Assembly: GCA_029253045.1 (NCBI GenBank)
Contig: JAQXAG010000101.1
Coordinates: 1-34,204, forward strand
From: Fidelibacterota bacterium
GTDB taxonomy: Bacteria; Fidelibacterota; Marinisomatia; Marinisomatales; Marinisomataceae
Length of the DNA: 34,204 bases
Direction of reading: 5' to 3'
A program made the translations under genes and the position numbers. Positions within the stretch are counted from its first letter, which is position 1. Each line of letters opens with the position of its first letter. Shown here piece by piece: positions 1-8,598 of this stretch. Under the pieces are notes generated by a model. It was given only the letters and a program-made list of their open reading frames with translations. It was not told the DNA's origin and did not search any database.

Positions 1-52
1 GACTGATTGTCCCATCTCTATCTAAAATTATTGCATCTAATTGCTTACTCAT
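1..52 (-). CDS. HAD-family phosphatase, N-terminal fragment (GmhB-like)
   Basis: Only the first 17 codons are in the window; the gene runs off the left edge. The peptide reads MSKQLDAIILDRDGTIS. It carries the DxDGT motif I of the haloacid dehalogenase superfamily, whose first Asp is the phosphorylated nucleophile. The form 'LDRDGTI' close to the N-terminus is typical of D-glycero-D-manno-heptose-1,7-bisphosphate phosphatase (GmhB) and of histidinol-phosphate phosphatases, so a sugar phosphatase is the likely class, but the substrate cannot be decided from this fragment. The ATG lies inside the end of the LolA-like gene (8-nt overlap) with a good GGAGGG ribosome binding site 4 nt upstream, which supports both the start and translational coupling. 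It is too short for the ORF track. Confidence 0.7.
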   Translation of the reverse strand, partial: MSKQLDAIILDRDGTIS

Positions 53-605
53 TTTCCCTCCAATCTAATACCTTCCATGAATCAAAGTTTTTTCCATCAA
101 TATATGAATTAAATGTTGAAATACTATCTATGCGAGCTTTAAACAATGTCATATCATTATCTTTTACCTCAATTGATATGATTTCTTTTGAACTCATATC
201 AAATTCAATTGTTGTAAGTAGTGATTTAAATTTATAGTCAACAATACTTATCCTATAAGCTATGTTTTTTTTCACTACACTGTATTTTGATAAATTATTT
301 CTATTAAAAATATCTAAAAAAGTATTATCGACTGTTTCCATAATAATGATTTTATCGTTAAAGTCATACGTTGTGATACTTACACTATCAATAATAGCAA
401 TTGTTCCATCTTCAATTAATGTATCAAAAAAGATTTTTTCATTTAATATTGATAGTGTTGCATCGCTATCAATATCATCTTTTTGAATGGTCAATGTCAA
501 AGTTTTATCATCAAGACTTTCAATGAAAGAAGTGATCTCATCTTCAATAATATTCTGAGTAAATGATATGCTAAATAATAAAATTAAACTATACAGCTTG
601 ATCAT
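45..605 (-). CDS. lolA: LolA-like outer-membrane lipoprotein carrier protein
   Basis: 186 residues with an N-terminal signal peptide (MIKLYSLILLFSISFTQ) followed by a beta-rich body without membrane segments, consistent with a periplasmic protein. LolA shuttles lipoproteins from the inner-membrane LolCDE complex to the outer membrane. The call rests on size, secretion signal, beta-rich pattern and position directly after ftsK, a common place for lolA. The sequence itself is divergent and I see no decisive motif; another periplasmic DUF of this fold is possible. The gene overlaps the end of ftsK by 17 nt and its own end overlaps the next gene by 8 nt, so it is translated within the operon. Confidence 0.6.
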   Translation of the reverse strand: MIKLYSLILLFSISFTQNIIEDEITSFIESLDDKTLTLTIQKDDIDSDATLSILNEKIFFDTLIEDGTIAIIDSVSITTYDFNDKIIIMETVDNTFLDIFNRNNLSKYSVVKKNIAYRISIVDYKFKSLLTTIEFDMSSKEIISIEVKDNDMTLFKARIDSISTFNSYIDGKNFDSWKVLDWRENE

Positions 606-2880
606 CTTTGATTGTCTCTAGATAAGATTCATCAACAAGAACTTCACGTGCTTTACTACCAGTAAAAGATCCTACAATTTTTAACCTTTCCATCTCATCT
701 ATAAGTCTAGCAGCTCTAGAATATCCTACAGATAATCTTCTTTGTAAAAGTGAAATAGATCCTTGCTTACTCATAACTACAATCTCAATTGCCTGCTCAA
801 GCAGCTCATCCTCAATTCCATTTTCATTTCCACCTAAAGTACTGGTATTATCTCTCACAGTTTCAAGTATAACCTCAGTTGGTTTTGGTTGCTTTGATAT
901 ATACTCTACTAAATCTTCAATTTCTTTCAATGTAACAAAAGCCCCATGCATTCTTACGGGAGATGATGAGCCTGGCTTAACATATAACATGTCTCCTTTT
1001 CCAATTAATTTATCAGCTCCGTTAACATCTAGAATTGTTCGAGAATCTATCTTAGTAGCAACTTGAAATGCTATTCTAGCAGGAAAGTTTGCTTTAATAA
1101 CGCCAGTGATTACATCAACAGAAGGTCTTTGGGTTGCAATAACTAAATGAATACCAACAGCTCTTGCTAGCTGAGCTAACCTAGCTATAGGTGCTTCAAC
1201 ATCTCTCGGACTGTACATCATTAAATCGGCTAATTCATCGACCATTAATACAATGTATGGCATTAAATCTTTTTTAGATTTTTTCATCATACCGTTATAC
1301 TCAGAAATATTTCTTTTTCCCGCCTCAGCAAGTAAGTCGTATCTAGCATCCATTTCTTTTTCTAGCGATCTTAATGCTAGGATCGCATTATCTTTTTTAG
1401 TAATAATTGATTCATCTATTCCATCAAATTTTAGTAAGTAGTGGTCTTCAAGACCTTTATATAAAGACATCTCTACTTTCTTGGGATCAATAATAACAAA
1501 TTTGACTTCATCTGGTTTAAGTTGGTATAAAAGACTAACAATGATAGTATTTAATGATACAGACTTTCCAGAACCTGTTGTTCCAGCAATTAAAAGATGG
1601 GGCATTTCCACTAAATCAAGAATAGCAATATCTCCAAGTATACCTTTTCCAATAGCTAGTTTTAGTTTTGCTTTAGATTTTAAATATTTTTCAGAATTAA
1701 TCACTGATTTTAAATAAATAGTCTGGGGGTTATCATTCGGAATTTCAACACCAACTAGGGATGTTCCAGGTATAGGTGCTAGAACTCTTACTCTATCCGC
1801 CTCCATTACTCTTGCAATATCATCTGAAAGTTGAACAAATTTATTTACTCTTACTCCTTCTGCTGGCTCAATCTCAAATAATGTAATAATTGGACCAGTT
1901 TTAATTGATCCAGTTTGACCTTGAACACCAAATGTTGATATAGAGTTACGAAGAAATTCTGCTCTATCTTTTAAATAATCAGAACTTAATTCTTCCGAAT
2001 CGTCAGATATGAATTCTAATAAATCTGTAGATGGAAACTTCCAATCTTTTCTGATAATAGAGTTCGATCTTTTTTCATCAATATCAACTTCTTTTTCAAT
2101 GATACCCTTTTCAATAGAAAGCTCAGATACAGTTTCCATGCCACTTTCAAGATTATTAATTTCTTTATCAGCTAATAGTTCTTTTTCAATTATTTCTTCT
2201 GATTTATTAATCGGAATACTATCTTTTGCTTCTTCTTTAATCACCTCTTCTAAGAAAGATTCATCATCAATAATCTTCTTAACTTCTTTTTCTAAATGCT
2301 TATCTTCACTTTTAAAATAAGCTTGCAAATTAATTTTACTTAATGAAGAAATTTTAGTTTGAATAAAAGATACAGTAAGTTGAAATATTTTATAAAGATC
2401 TAAATTAAAAAAACCTACAAAAAGTAAAATCCATAATACACCTATCAAACTCATAGTACCAATTAATCCAATCCAATCATGTGATAAACTGAGCGCTAAA
2501 CCACCCAATAATCCTGAATATTCATAACTAATTTGAGAAGGAAATGAGTTATAGTTCTGGACTAAGCCTAGGGTAATAGAAGAATGAAAGAGAAGTGCAA
2601 ATTGGTAAGTAATTAACTTTGAAATCAAAAAGCTAAAATTAGAAATCAAATAGAAAGATGTAGTTAGTCCAATAAGCGGTATTATATAAGCAGCATATCC
2701 AAAACCTAGTTTAACGAAGTAATAACCGATATAAACTCCTACTATATTAAAAGGATTATTAATAGAGCTTGAAACTAGTGAAGGCTCTTCCGATGGATCA
2801 TAGCCAATCATTGATCCTAAAATCAAAAGAGAGCAAAAACCCAATAACCACCCTATAATTTGTATTCTTTTTTTATCCAT
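589..2880 (-). CDS. ftsK: DNA translocase FtsK/SpoIIIE
   Basis: 763 residues, a normal length for a compact FtsK. Several hydrophobic membrane segments occupy roughly residues 8-160, followed by a Glu/Lys-rich linker (about 190-275) and the motor. Walker A is GTTGSGKS at 433-440 and Walker B is within 'IVLMVDELADLM'. The C-terminus (about 690-763, containing 'QRRLSVGYSRAARLIDEME') is the winged-helix gamma domain that reads the polarity sequences (KOPS in E. coli). It pumps chromosome ends through the division septum and helps XerCD dimer resolution. Its ATG shares one base with the gcvT stop (TAATG), indicating coupled translation. Confidence 0.96.
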   Translation of the reverse strand: MDKKRIQIIGWLLGFCSLLILGSMIGYDPSEEPSLVSSSINNPFNIVGVYIGYYFVKLGFGYAAYIIPLIGLTTSFYLISNFSFLISKLITYQFALLFHSSITLGLVQNYNSFPSQISYEYSGLLGGLALSLSHDWIGLIGTMSLIGVLWILLFVGFFNLDLYKIFQLTVSFIQTKISSLSKINLQAYFKSEDKHLEKEVKKIIDDESFLEEVIKEEAKDSIPINKSEEIIEKELLADKEINNLESGMETVSELSIEKGIIEKEVDIDEKRSNSIIRKDWKFPSTDLLEFISDDSEELSSDYLKDRAEFLRNSISTFGVQGQTGSIKTGPIITLFEIEPAEGVRVNKFVQLSDDIARVMEADRVRVLAPIPGTSLVGVEIPNDNPQTIYLKSVINSEKYLKSKAKLKLAIGKGILGDIAILDLVEMPHLLIAGTTGSGKSVSLNTIIVSLLYQLKPDEVKFVIIDPKKVEMSLYKGLEDHYLLKFDGIDESIITKKDNAILALRSLEKEMDARYDLLAEAGKRNISEYNGMMKKSKKDLMPYIVLMVDELADLMMYSPRDVEAPIARLAQLARAVGIHLVIATQRPSVDVITGVIKANFPARIAFQVATKIDSRTILDVNGADKLIGKGDMLYVKPGSSSPVRMHGAFVTLKEIEDLVEYISKQPKPTEVILETVRDNTSTLGGNENGIEDELLEQAIEIVVMSKQGSISLLQRRLSVGYSRAARLIDEMERLKIVGSFTGSKAREVLVDESYLETIKDDQAV

Positions 2881-3956
2881 TATTTTAAATATGTTCCATC
2901 TTTGTAGAACGGAAGCTTCGCCTTATCCATAGTAAAAGTATTATTACGAATTTTCACATTAAAAGAATTTAGATCTTTTGCATAAGGCAAGTCCACATAT
3001 GCTAGAGCTATACCATAACCCAAGCTTGGAGACATTGCACCGCTCGTGATAAATCCAATTTCTTTATCATTATCATCAAATATTTTATAGTCAGCTCTAG
3101 GAATCGCCCTATCTTTCAAAACTAGAGGTAGTAATGTTTTTTCTTTTTTTAAATTTGATAGAGATTCAGACCCAATAAAGCCCGTATCTAATTTTGTGAT
3201 CCAAGATAATCCTGCCTCAAGAGGATTTATTGATTCATCTAGCTCATGGCCGTATAAACAGTATCCCATTTCTAGCCTAAGAGAATCTCTACAACCTAAA
3301 CCGACTGGCCTAATGAAGTCAGATGAACTTAATAATTTATTCCATAGATCGATAATTTTATCATTTGAAATATATATTTCAAAACCTAATTCTCCTGAAT
3401 ATCCTGTTCGAGCAACAATAGTTCCATCAGAATCTGGCATTAAAGTTTCATAATATTTTAAAGACTCAATATGAGGGAAAAAATCTTTAAGTACATCTCT
3501 TGCCATTGGACCTTGTAATGCCAAGAGACCCATCTCATTTGATACGTCCTTTAATACTACATTATCTAAAAGTCTCTTATCAAGCCAATTAAAGTTTTTT
3601 TCAATATTTGATGCATTAACAACTAACATGTAATGATCCGATAGGTCGTATATCAACAAATCATCAAGTATTCCACCACTTTCATTGCAAAATGCGCTAT
3701 ACTGGGCCTTTCCAGGCTTTAAAGCCTCAATGTCATTAATAGTTACATGTTGCAAAAACTTTTTAGCATTTTGACCACTTACAATAAATTCTCCCATGTG
3801 ACTGACATCAAATAATCCAACCTTAGATCTTACATGCTTATGCTCATCTATTATTCCGGTATATTGTAGTGGCATCAAAAATCCTGCAAAAGGAACCAAC
3901 TTTGCTCCTAGTTTATCGTGATAATTATATAGTGTTGTTTTTAAGGAATCGCTCAT
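2880..3956 (-). CDS. gcvT: Aminomethyltransferase, glycine cleavage T protein
   Basis: 358 residues, the usual GcvT size. It transfers the aminomethyl group carried on lipoyl-H protein to tetrahydrofolate, releasing ammonia and giving 5,10-methylene-THF. Visible family marks are 'GLFDVSHMGEF' near residue 50, 'LLALQGPMA' in the middle, and 'ARTGYSGELGFEIY' ahead of the C-terminal barrel. These marks fit GcvT better than its relative YgfZ. Other glycine cleavage genes (gcvH, gcvP, lpd) are not in the window, so the position between ruvA and ftsK is a detached one. The start overlaps the ruvA stop by 4 nt (ATGA). Confidence 0.93.
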   Translation of the reverse strand: MSDSLKTTLYNYHDKLGAKLVPFAGFLMPLQYTGIIDEHKHVRSKVGLFDVSHMGEFIVSGQNAKKFLQHVTINDIEALKPGKAQYSAFCNESGGILDDLLIYDLSDHYMLVVNASNIEKNFNWLDKRLLDNVVLKDVSNEMGLLALQGPMARDVLKDFFPHIESLKYYETLMPDSDGTIVARTGYSGELGFEIYISNDKIIDLWNKLLSSSDFIRPVGLGCRDSLRLEMGYCLYGHELDESINPLEAGLSWITKLDTGFIGSESLSNLKKEKTLLPLVLKDRAIPRADYKIFDDNDKEIGFITSGAMSPSLGYGIALAYVDLPYAKDLNSFNVKIRNNTFTMDKAKLPFYKDGTYLK

Positions 3957-4546
3957 CTTATAATATTTAATATTCTTTTAATTACATGTTCAATATTACC
4001 CTCAAAGCTATTTTCTTTGGTTAGCTGTTTGATTGCTTTATCAATTTGATTTTTTCTATAGCCTAAAGAAGAGAGCGCTGTATAAATATCATCATATGTA
4101 AAATTAATATTTGAAGTATCTAATCCTTCTGTGGTTGCTCTATCTTTAGTTACTTTCTCTCTTATGTCAAGAATAATTCTTTTTGCAGTTTTAGGTCCAA
4201 TACCTGGAATTAAACTCAACGATTTTACATCTTCAGCAATAATATTTTCTTTAAAATTTGCAACTGAAATATTTGAAAGCAAATTGATAGCTGTTCTAGG
4301 CCCTATACCTGATACACCTATTAACTGAGTAAATAAACGCCTTCTTTCGTATTCTAAGAATCCATATAATTCCATTAAATCTTCTCTCACATTTAAATAA
4401 GTTAAGATTGTAATTTCTTGATTTAAGTCTGGAAGCTCTTCATAATCTTTTAAACAGATAGATATATTAAAAACCATTCCATTCATATCAATAAAAAGGT
4501 TGGTAGGTTCTTTTCTTTGAATAATACCTGTAATTGAATCAATCAT
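3953..4546 (-). CDS. ruvA: Holliday junction branch migration protein RuvA
   Basis: 197 residues, as expected. The N-terminal OB-fold domain starts 'MIDSITGIIQRKEP'. Two helix-hairpin-helix motifs follow, 'LIGVSGIGPRTAINLL' and 'LSLIPGIGPKTAKRII', which bind the junction arms. A C-terminal three-helix domain (about 150-197), which contacts RuvB, ends the protein. RuvA tetramers hold the four-way junction while RuvB drives branch migration. ruvC is immediately upstream with a 4-nt ATGA overlap, but ruvB does not follow; gcvT does. Confidence 0.95.
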   Translation of the reverse strand: MIDSITGIIQRKEPTNLFIDMNGMVFNISICLKDYEELPDLNQEITILTYLNVREDLMELYGFLEYERRRLFTQLIGVSGIGPRTAINLLSNISVANFKENIIAEDVKSLSLIPGIGPKTAKRIILDIREKVTKDRATTEGLDTSNINFTYDDIYTALSSLGYRKNQIDKAIKQLTKENSFEGNIEHVIKRILNIIR

Positions 4547-5019
4547 TTTAACTTCCTATTCGCTCCACACCAAGCCACTGCAATAGCATCTGAAACATCT
4601 GTGCTTTTTAAAGCTTCGTCTTTTAGTTTAAAAATCTTTTTTACCATAAAAGCAACTTGCTCTTTTGAGGCAGATCCATTTCCAACGATAGACTGCTTAA
4701 CTTCTCTAGGAGAATAATCAACCATATCAATGTTGTATTTTTCTGCTGATAGCATTATTGATGCTTTTGCTTGTCCTAATTTTATAGCAGATTGCACATT
4801 TTTGCCATAAAAAACGTTTTCAACAACTATCAAATTAGGACTAAAAATTTCAATTAACTTACTTGTTTCTGAAAAAATGGTAAATAATCTAGCGGAAAGC
4901 GATTTACCTTTTTTAGGTTTGACTAAACCTGATTCAATTAAAGAAATCTGATTTAATTCTTTCTTTAATACTGCATATCCTGTATTAGTTAGTCCAGGAT
5001 CAAATCCTAATACTATCAT
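4543..5019 (-). CDS. ruvC: Crossover junction endodeoxyribonuclease RuvC
   Basis: 158 residues, standard length. It is the Holliday junction resolvase with an RNase H fold. Acidic metal-binding residues are recognisable: Asp in 'LGFDPGLTNTGYA' at the N-terminus, Glu in 'LIVVENVFYGKN', and the C-terminal pair in 'STDVSDAIAVA'. It sits between yebC and ruvA, a neighbourhood widely conserved in bacteria, with 4-nt overlaps on both sides (ATGA), so the three are almost certainly co-translated. Confidence 0.96.
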   Translation of the reverse strand: MIVLGFDPGLTNTGYAVLKKELNQISLIESGLVKPKKGKSLSARLFTIFSETSKLIEIFSPNLIVVENVFYGKNVQSAIKLGQAKASIMLSAEKYNIDMVDYSPREVKQSIVGNGSASKEQVAFMVKKIFKLKDEALKSTDVSDAIAVAWCGANRKLK

Positions 5020-5747
5020 GATGATTGCTCAATTTCATAGTTTGAATAAACATTTTGTACATCCTCTAATTCTTCTAGCATATCAATTAGTTTTTCAACT
5101 CTTTCTCCATCTGACGAAGAAACTTTAATAAAATCCTTTGGTACAAATGCAATAAATGATGAATCAACTTCTACTGAAATCTTTTCAATGAGTTCAATTT
5201 TTTGGTAAAGCACATTGTGATCAAAAAATAACTTATAATATCCATCTTCAAGCTTAAAATCTTTTGCATCATTCTCAATAGATATGCTAAATATCCTATC
5301 TTCTTCTATTGAAGATTCTTCAACAAGAATAATACCCATTCTGTCAAAATTCCATGAAACACTACCTGACTGTCCAAGCGATCCACCAGCTTTTGAAAGA
5401 ACATGCCTTATTTCTCCTACAGTTCTATTTTTATTGTCGGTAATAGTTTCAATAAATACAGCTATGCCATTTGGACCATATCCCTCGTAAGAAGCTTCTT
5501 CGTAAATGACATTATCAAGACTTCCTGTTCCCTTTTTAATAGCTTTATCAATATTCGCATTTGGCATATTTATAGATTTTGCCTTTTTTACAGCTTGGCG
5601 CAACCTAGCATTTGAATCTAAATCTCCTCCAAAAAGTTTTGCAGAAATAGTTATTTCTCTACCAATAGAAGAAAAAAGCTTTCCTCTTTTTTGATCAAGT
5701 GCTCCTTTTTTTCTCTTGATTGTTGACCACTTACTATGACCGGACAT
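5016..5747 (-). CDS. yebC: YebC/PmpR (TACO1) family protein
   Basis: 243 residues, full length for the family. The N-terminus 'MSGHSKWSTIKRKKGALDQK' is the diagnostic YebC signature, followed by 'GRGG'-like family sequence in diverged form and the conserved 'YEGYGPNGIAVFIE' and 'GGSLGQSGSVSWNFDR' segments. The family was described as transcriptional regulators; members have also been linked to translation of difficult sequences, as with mitochondrial TACO1. Which role applies here cannot be told. The ATG overlaps the stop of the SPOR gene by one base (TAATG). Confidence 0.95.
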   Translation of the reverse strand: MSGHSKWSTIKRKKGALDQKRGKLFSSIGREITISAKLFGGDLDSNARLRQAVKKAKSINMPNANIDKAIKKGTGSLDNVIYEEASYEGYGPNGIAVFIETITDNKNRTVGEIRHVLSKAGGSLGQSGSVSWNFDRMGIILVEESSIEEDRIFSISIENDAKDFKLEDGYYKLFFDHNVLYQKIELIEKISVEVDSSFIAFVPKDFIKVSSSDGERVEKLIDMLEELEDVQNVYSNYEIEQSS

Positions 5748-6160
5748 TAATAATCCAATTCAATTAAAGTTGGAACGACCCATGCAGATCTGTATCCAAG
5801 TTGAATTACTTTATTTCGATAAGCTTCTGCCTTTTTTCTACTATCAAAGTTACCAACTCTGAGTTTATAGTTTGGCAATTCAAACTTGATATATATTTTT
5901 TCTTTTATGACGACTTCAAGCTTTTCTTTGATATCTATTAAATCTTTTTCATCTTGAGATATGGCGACTTGTATTCTATAGCCTTTAACTGAATTAATAA
6001 GATTAGTATCAATAGATACCTCAGAATCGCTACTGTCATCAAAAGAAGGCAAAACAACATTAGGTAGATTAGGTGGATTGTCAACAAAATCACTAGGTAG
6101 AATAAAATCGCTTTGCGCATAAACAGAGCTAGTGATAAGTAAAATAGTTAATAGTCTCAT
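5747..6160 (-). CDS. Secreted SPOR-domain protein
   Basis: 137 residues. A signal peptide (MRLLTILLITSSVYAQ) is followed by a Pro/Asp/Ser-rich linker to about residue 58 and a C-terminal SPOR domain (about 59-135, beginning 'KGYRIQVAISQDEKD' and including 'YKLRVGNFDSRKKAEAYRN'). SPOR domains bind peptidoglycan strands stripped of stem peptides, often at the division site. No lipobox or second membrane segment is visible, so it is probably free in the periplasm. It lies 1 nt after batE and overlaps yebC, so it behaves as the last gene of the Bat block. Its partner is unknown. Confidence 0.8.
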   Translation of the reverse strand: MRLLTILLITSSVYAQSDFILPSDFVDNPPNLPNVVLPSFDDSSDSEVSIDTNLINSVKGYRIQVAISQDEKDLIDIKEKLEVVIKEKIYIKFELPNYKLRVGNFDSRKKAEAYRNKVIQLGYRSAWVVPTLIELDY

Positions 6161-6161
6161 A

Positions 6162-6902
6162 TTACTCTAAAGTTCTTATATCTTCGAGTCTTATCCAACC
6201 TTTTCTTCCATCCATAGAAGATATTTCTAGCCATTTATCAGTTGTTTGCTCTATTTTTACTTTATTACCTGAAAAAAATAAAGAAATTTTAATATCATCA
6301 TTTAAAAACGGCGCCGAATAGAGCTGAGTTTCATCATTGAGAATAATTCCAAAAATATTATTTTCTTCCCATAAGAATTTAATTACCGAACATGATGTAC
6401 CTAAAAAAAACAGAAACATAAAACAATAATACAAACCTACTGAATAAGTGGACAAGGTGACTCTATATAAGGTTAATGATATAGAGTAAAATAAAAGCAT
6501 TAATGAGCTAAAAAAAATAAAATCTCCATATGTAAAGCTTGCTAAGAAATTGTTAATCATATTTAAAATTTGTGAATCTGGAATCTCTAAGGTGTTTGGT
6601 ATTTTTTGCTTTGTTAAGACAAGATTGTGAAAAATATCTTTATTTCTAGGATCTTTTATAATTCCCATCTCATATGACCATCTTGCATTTGCAAAGTCAT
6701 CTAACCTATAGTAAGCATTTCCTAGATTATAGTACAGGTCTGCACTATAAAATCCTTTATTAAGAATACTTTCATAGGCTTTAATCGCATCATTAAATTG
6801 ATTATTATTGTAGTACTCATTTCCATCGTTAAATAGTAAATCTGAGCTCTGTGAAAAAGCCATTCCGGTCGTTAATAAAAGTATATTAAGAATCTTAAAC
6901 AT
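6162..6902 (-). CDS. batE: BatE-like protein: TPR domain, two membrane segments, SH3-like tail
   Basis: 246 residues from the ATG at 6902; the ORF-track start at 6911 is a TTG, three codons upstream. A signal peptide ends around 'GMAFSQ', then come two TPR repeats ('AIKAYESILNKG', 'LYYNLGNAYYRLDDFANARW'). Two hydrophobic segments sit in the middle ('FFSSLMLLFYSISLTLY', 'GLYYCFMFLFFLGTS'), and the C-terminal bacterial SH3-type domain ends 'DGRKGWIRLEDIRTLE'. This architecture matches BatE of the Bacteroides aerotolerance operon. The start overlaps the end of batD by 8 nt. The Bat proteins are membrane or periplasmic and are thought to act as one complex in stress or envelope functions, but the biochemical role is unsettled. 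Confidence 0.82.
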   Translation of the reverse strand: MFKILNILLLTTGMAFSQSSDLLFNDGNEYYNNNQFNDAIKAYESILNKGFYSADLYYNLGNAYYRLDDFANARWSYEMGIIKDPRNKDIFHNLVLTKQKIPNTLEIPDSQILNMINNFLASFTYGDFIFFSSLMLLFYSISLTLYRVTLSTYSVGLYYCFMFLFFLGTSCSVIKFLWEENNIFGIILNDETQLYSAPFLNDDIKISLFFSGNKVKIEQTTDKWLEISSMDGRKGWIRLEDIRTLE

Positions 6903-8598
6903 AGCTATCAATTTTATTGAGTATTTTTATTGTTTTTTGTTGAATTTTCATACTGTCTTTTGTAGATATATCTGCATAATTGTATTGACTGCATTCATTC
7001 AAGATACTTTCTACAATAACAAGATCTTTTGATTTAATTTTTCCTTTAATTTTTCCTATTAAAGAAAGAGAGTCGAAGTTTATAGAATCGATTAAACGCT
7101 TGTCTTTGCAATAAAATCTTATTGCCTTTGGACAATCAACATATAAGCTATCTGAAGACTTTAGTAACTTAAGTGCATTTGATAGAGCTGATTTGTTTTT
7201 TAGTACCATAGATTGATCTTCTATAAAATTATTCAATGGCTTTATAAACAATGGTGCTAGAAAAATAAATATAGATGTTAGGATTATAAAGAATGAAATA
7301 TTGTAAATGTTGCTTGAATTCTCAGTTTTCCATATAGTATCAGATAGTTTAATATATCGAATATCTTTACTATCAATTACTTGACTATCTTTAGAATTAC
7401 TTTCTATGTAAGCACTTTTAGTAATATTTAATTTAATTGGATTTGATTTTGCAAGATTCCAGCTTTCTTTTTCAGTATCAAAGAATGGAATAGAAATTGC
7501 GCTGATTATATAATTTCCTTCTTTCCTGGGTATTAAATTATACTCCCAAGTAATCGCCCCTGATACAGAATCAGTTATATTTCTTTCAATTAATATTTCT
7601 CCATCAAATATATCAAAGTCATCTGGAAAGCTTATAATAGGCCTACCAATATTACTTAAATTGCCTTCTCCTATTAGTTTTAAATAAAATGTCATTGGAG
7701 TGCCATTTTCAACAATATCAGAAGAAACTGACGACATTATATCAAAACTACCTACAGCGCCAGTAAAGTCCTTAGGTTTGTTAATAAGCTTTGACACATT
7801 AATTGTTTTTTGTTCCGAAACTAGAATTCTCGCTTTAGTTCGTTGAGAAAATGTATCAAAGAAAGGATCCTCCCAAAACAATCTTCTTATTCCAGGATCT
7901 TTCTCTTTAGTTTCGATTTTCATAATCATAGAATTCAAATCAAACTTTCCCTCAGATAATGGAAATAGTGCGACTTCATAAATCTTAATAGATTTATACT
8001 TATAACCATTAATCTCTATATCATTCCATGCCTCTGGTTTAATTTGTTTTCCAGCTGGATCAAATAATTTTTCAACCCAGAAGTCTTTATACTTAGGAAA
8101 TTCTGTTGACAATACTTTCGATGCAATTCTTGTAAAAAAAGTATATGTTACTATAACCTGCTCACCAATTTTAACATCACTATCACTAACTTCTATTTTT
8201 AAAAACATATCAGTAGCAATTGTATCTGTTTCTTTTTTTGAAACATTCATTGTTAGCTCTTCAGTTAAATATTGCTTCCCATCCAATACTACCTCAAGTC
8301 TTGGAATCTTTATTTGTCCTGGCTTTTTAGCTATGATTGTCCAAGAGATAGATCTTGATATACTCTTTTTTCCGTTAATAAATTTATATTCACTTCCCAT
8401 GTTAGGCCCCATAATGACTGAAAAATTATCAAGCATTGGAGAAATATCTACTTCAGGATCTATGTCAATATCTTTGATTTTAATTGTAAAATTAAATGAT
8501 TGATCTATATCAATATTTTTACTTACTACAAACGTCTCAATATTTTGAGAAATTAAAGAGGAAATAAAAATTGTTATGAATAGTAAATATCTTGTCAC
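6895..8598 (-). CDS. batD: BatD-like protein (oxygen tolerance family)
   Basis: About 567 residues. A signal peptide (TRYLLFITIFISSLISQ) leads a long beta-rich periplasmic region containing repeated immunoglobulin-like stretches such as 'SDVKIGEQVIVTYTFFTR'. One membrane segment near residues 435-460 ('NISFFIILTSIFIFLAPLF') precedes a cytoplasmic tail. This is the standard BatD layout (COG-type 'oxygen tolerance'). The track starts at TTG 8601; the next codon, GTG at 8598, forms a GTGA overlap with the batC stop and is the more ordinary coupled start. Neither start is ATG. The end overlaps batE by 8 nt. Confidence 0.85.
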   Translation of the reverse strand: MTRYLLFITIFISSLISQNIETFVVSKNIDIDQSFNFTIKIKDIDIDPEVDISPMLDNFSVIMGPNMGSEYKFINGKKSISRSISWTIIAKKPGQIKIPRLEVVLDGKQYLTEELTMNVSKKETDTIATDMFLKIEVSDSDVKIGEQVIVTYTFFTRIASKVLSTEFPKYKDFWVEKLFDPAGKQIKPEAWNDIEINGYKYKSIKIYEVALFPLSEGKFDLNSMIMKIETKEKDPGIRRLFWEDPFFDTFSQRTKARILVSEQKTINVSKLINKPKDFTGAVGSFDIMSSVSSDIVENGTPMTFYLKLIGEGNLSNIGRPIISFPDDFDIFDGEILIERNITDSVSGAITWEYNLIPRKEGNYIISAISIPFFDTEKESWNLAKSNPIKLNITKSAYIESNSKDSQVIDSKDIRYIKLSDTIWKTENSSNIYNISFFIILTSIFIFLAPLFIKPLNNFIEDQSMVLKNKSALSNALKLLKSSDSLYVDCPKAIRFYCKDKRLIDSINFDSLSLIGKIKGKIKSKDLVIVESILNECSQYNYADISTKDSMKIQQKTIKILNKIDSYV

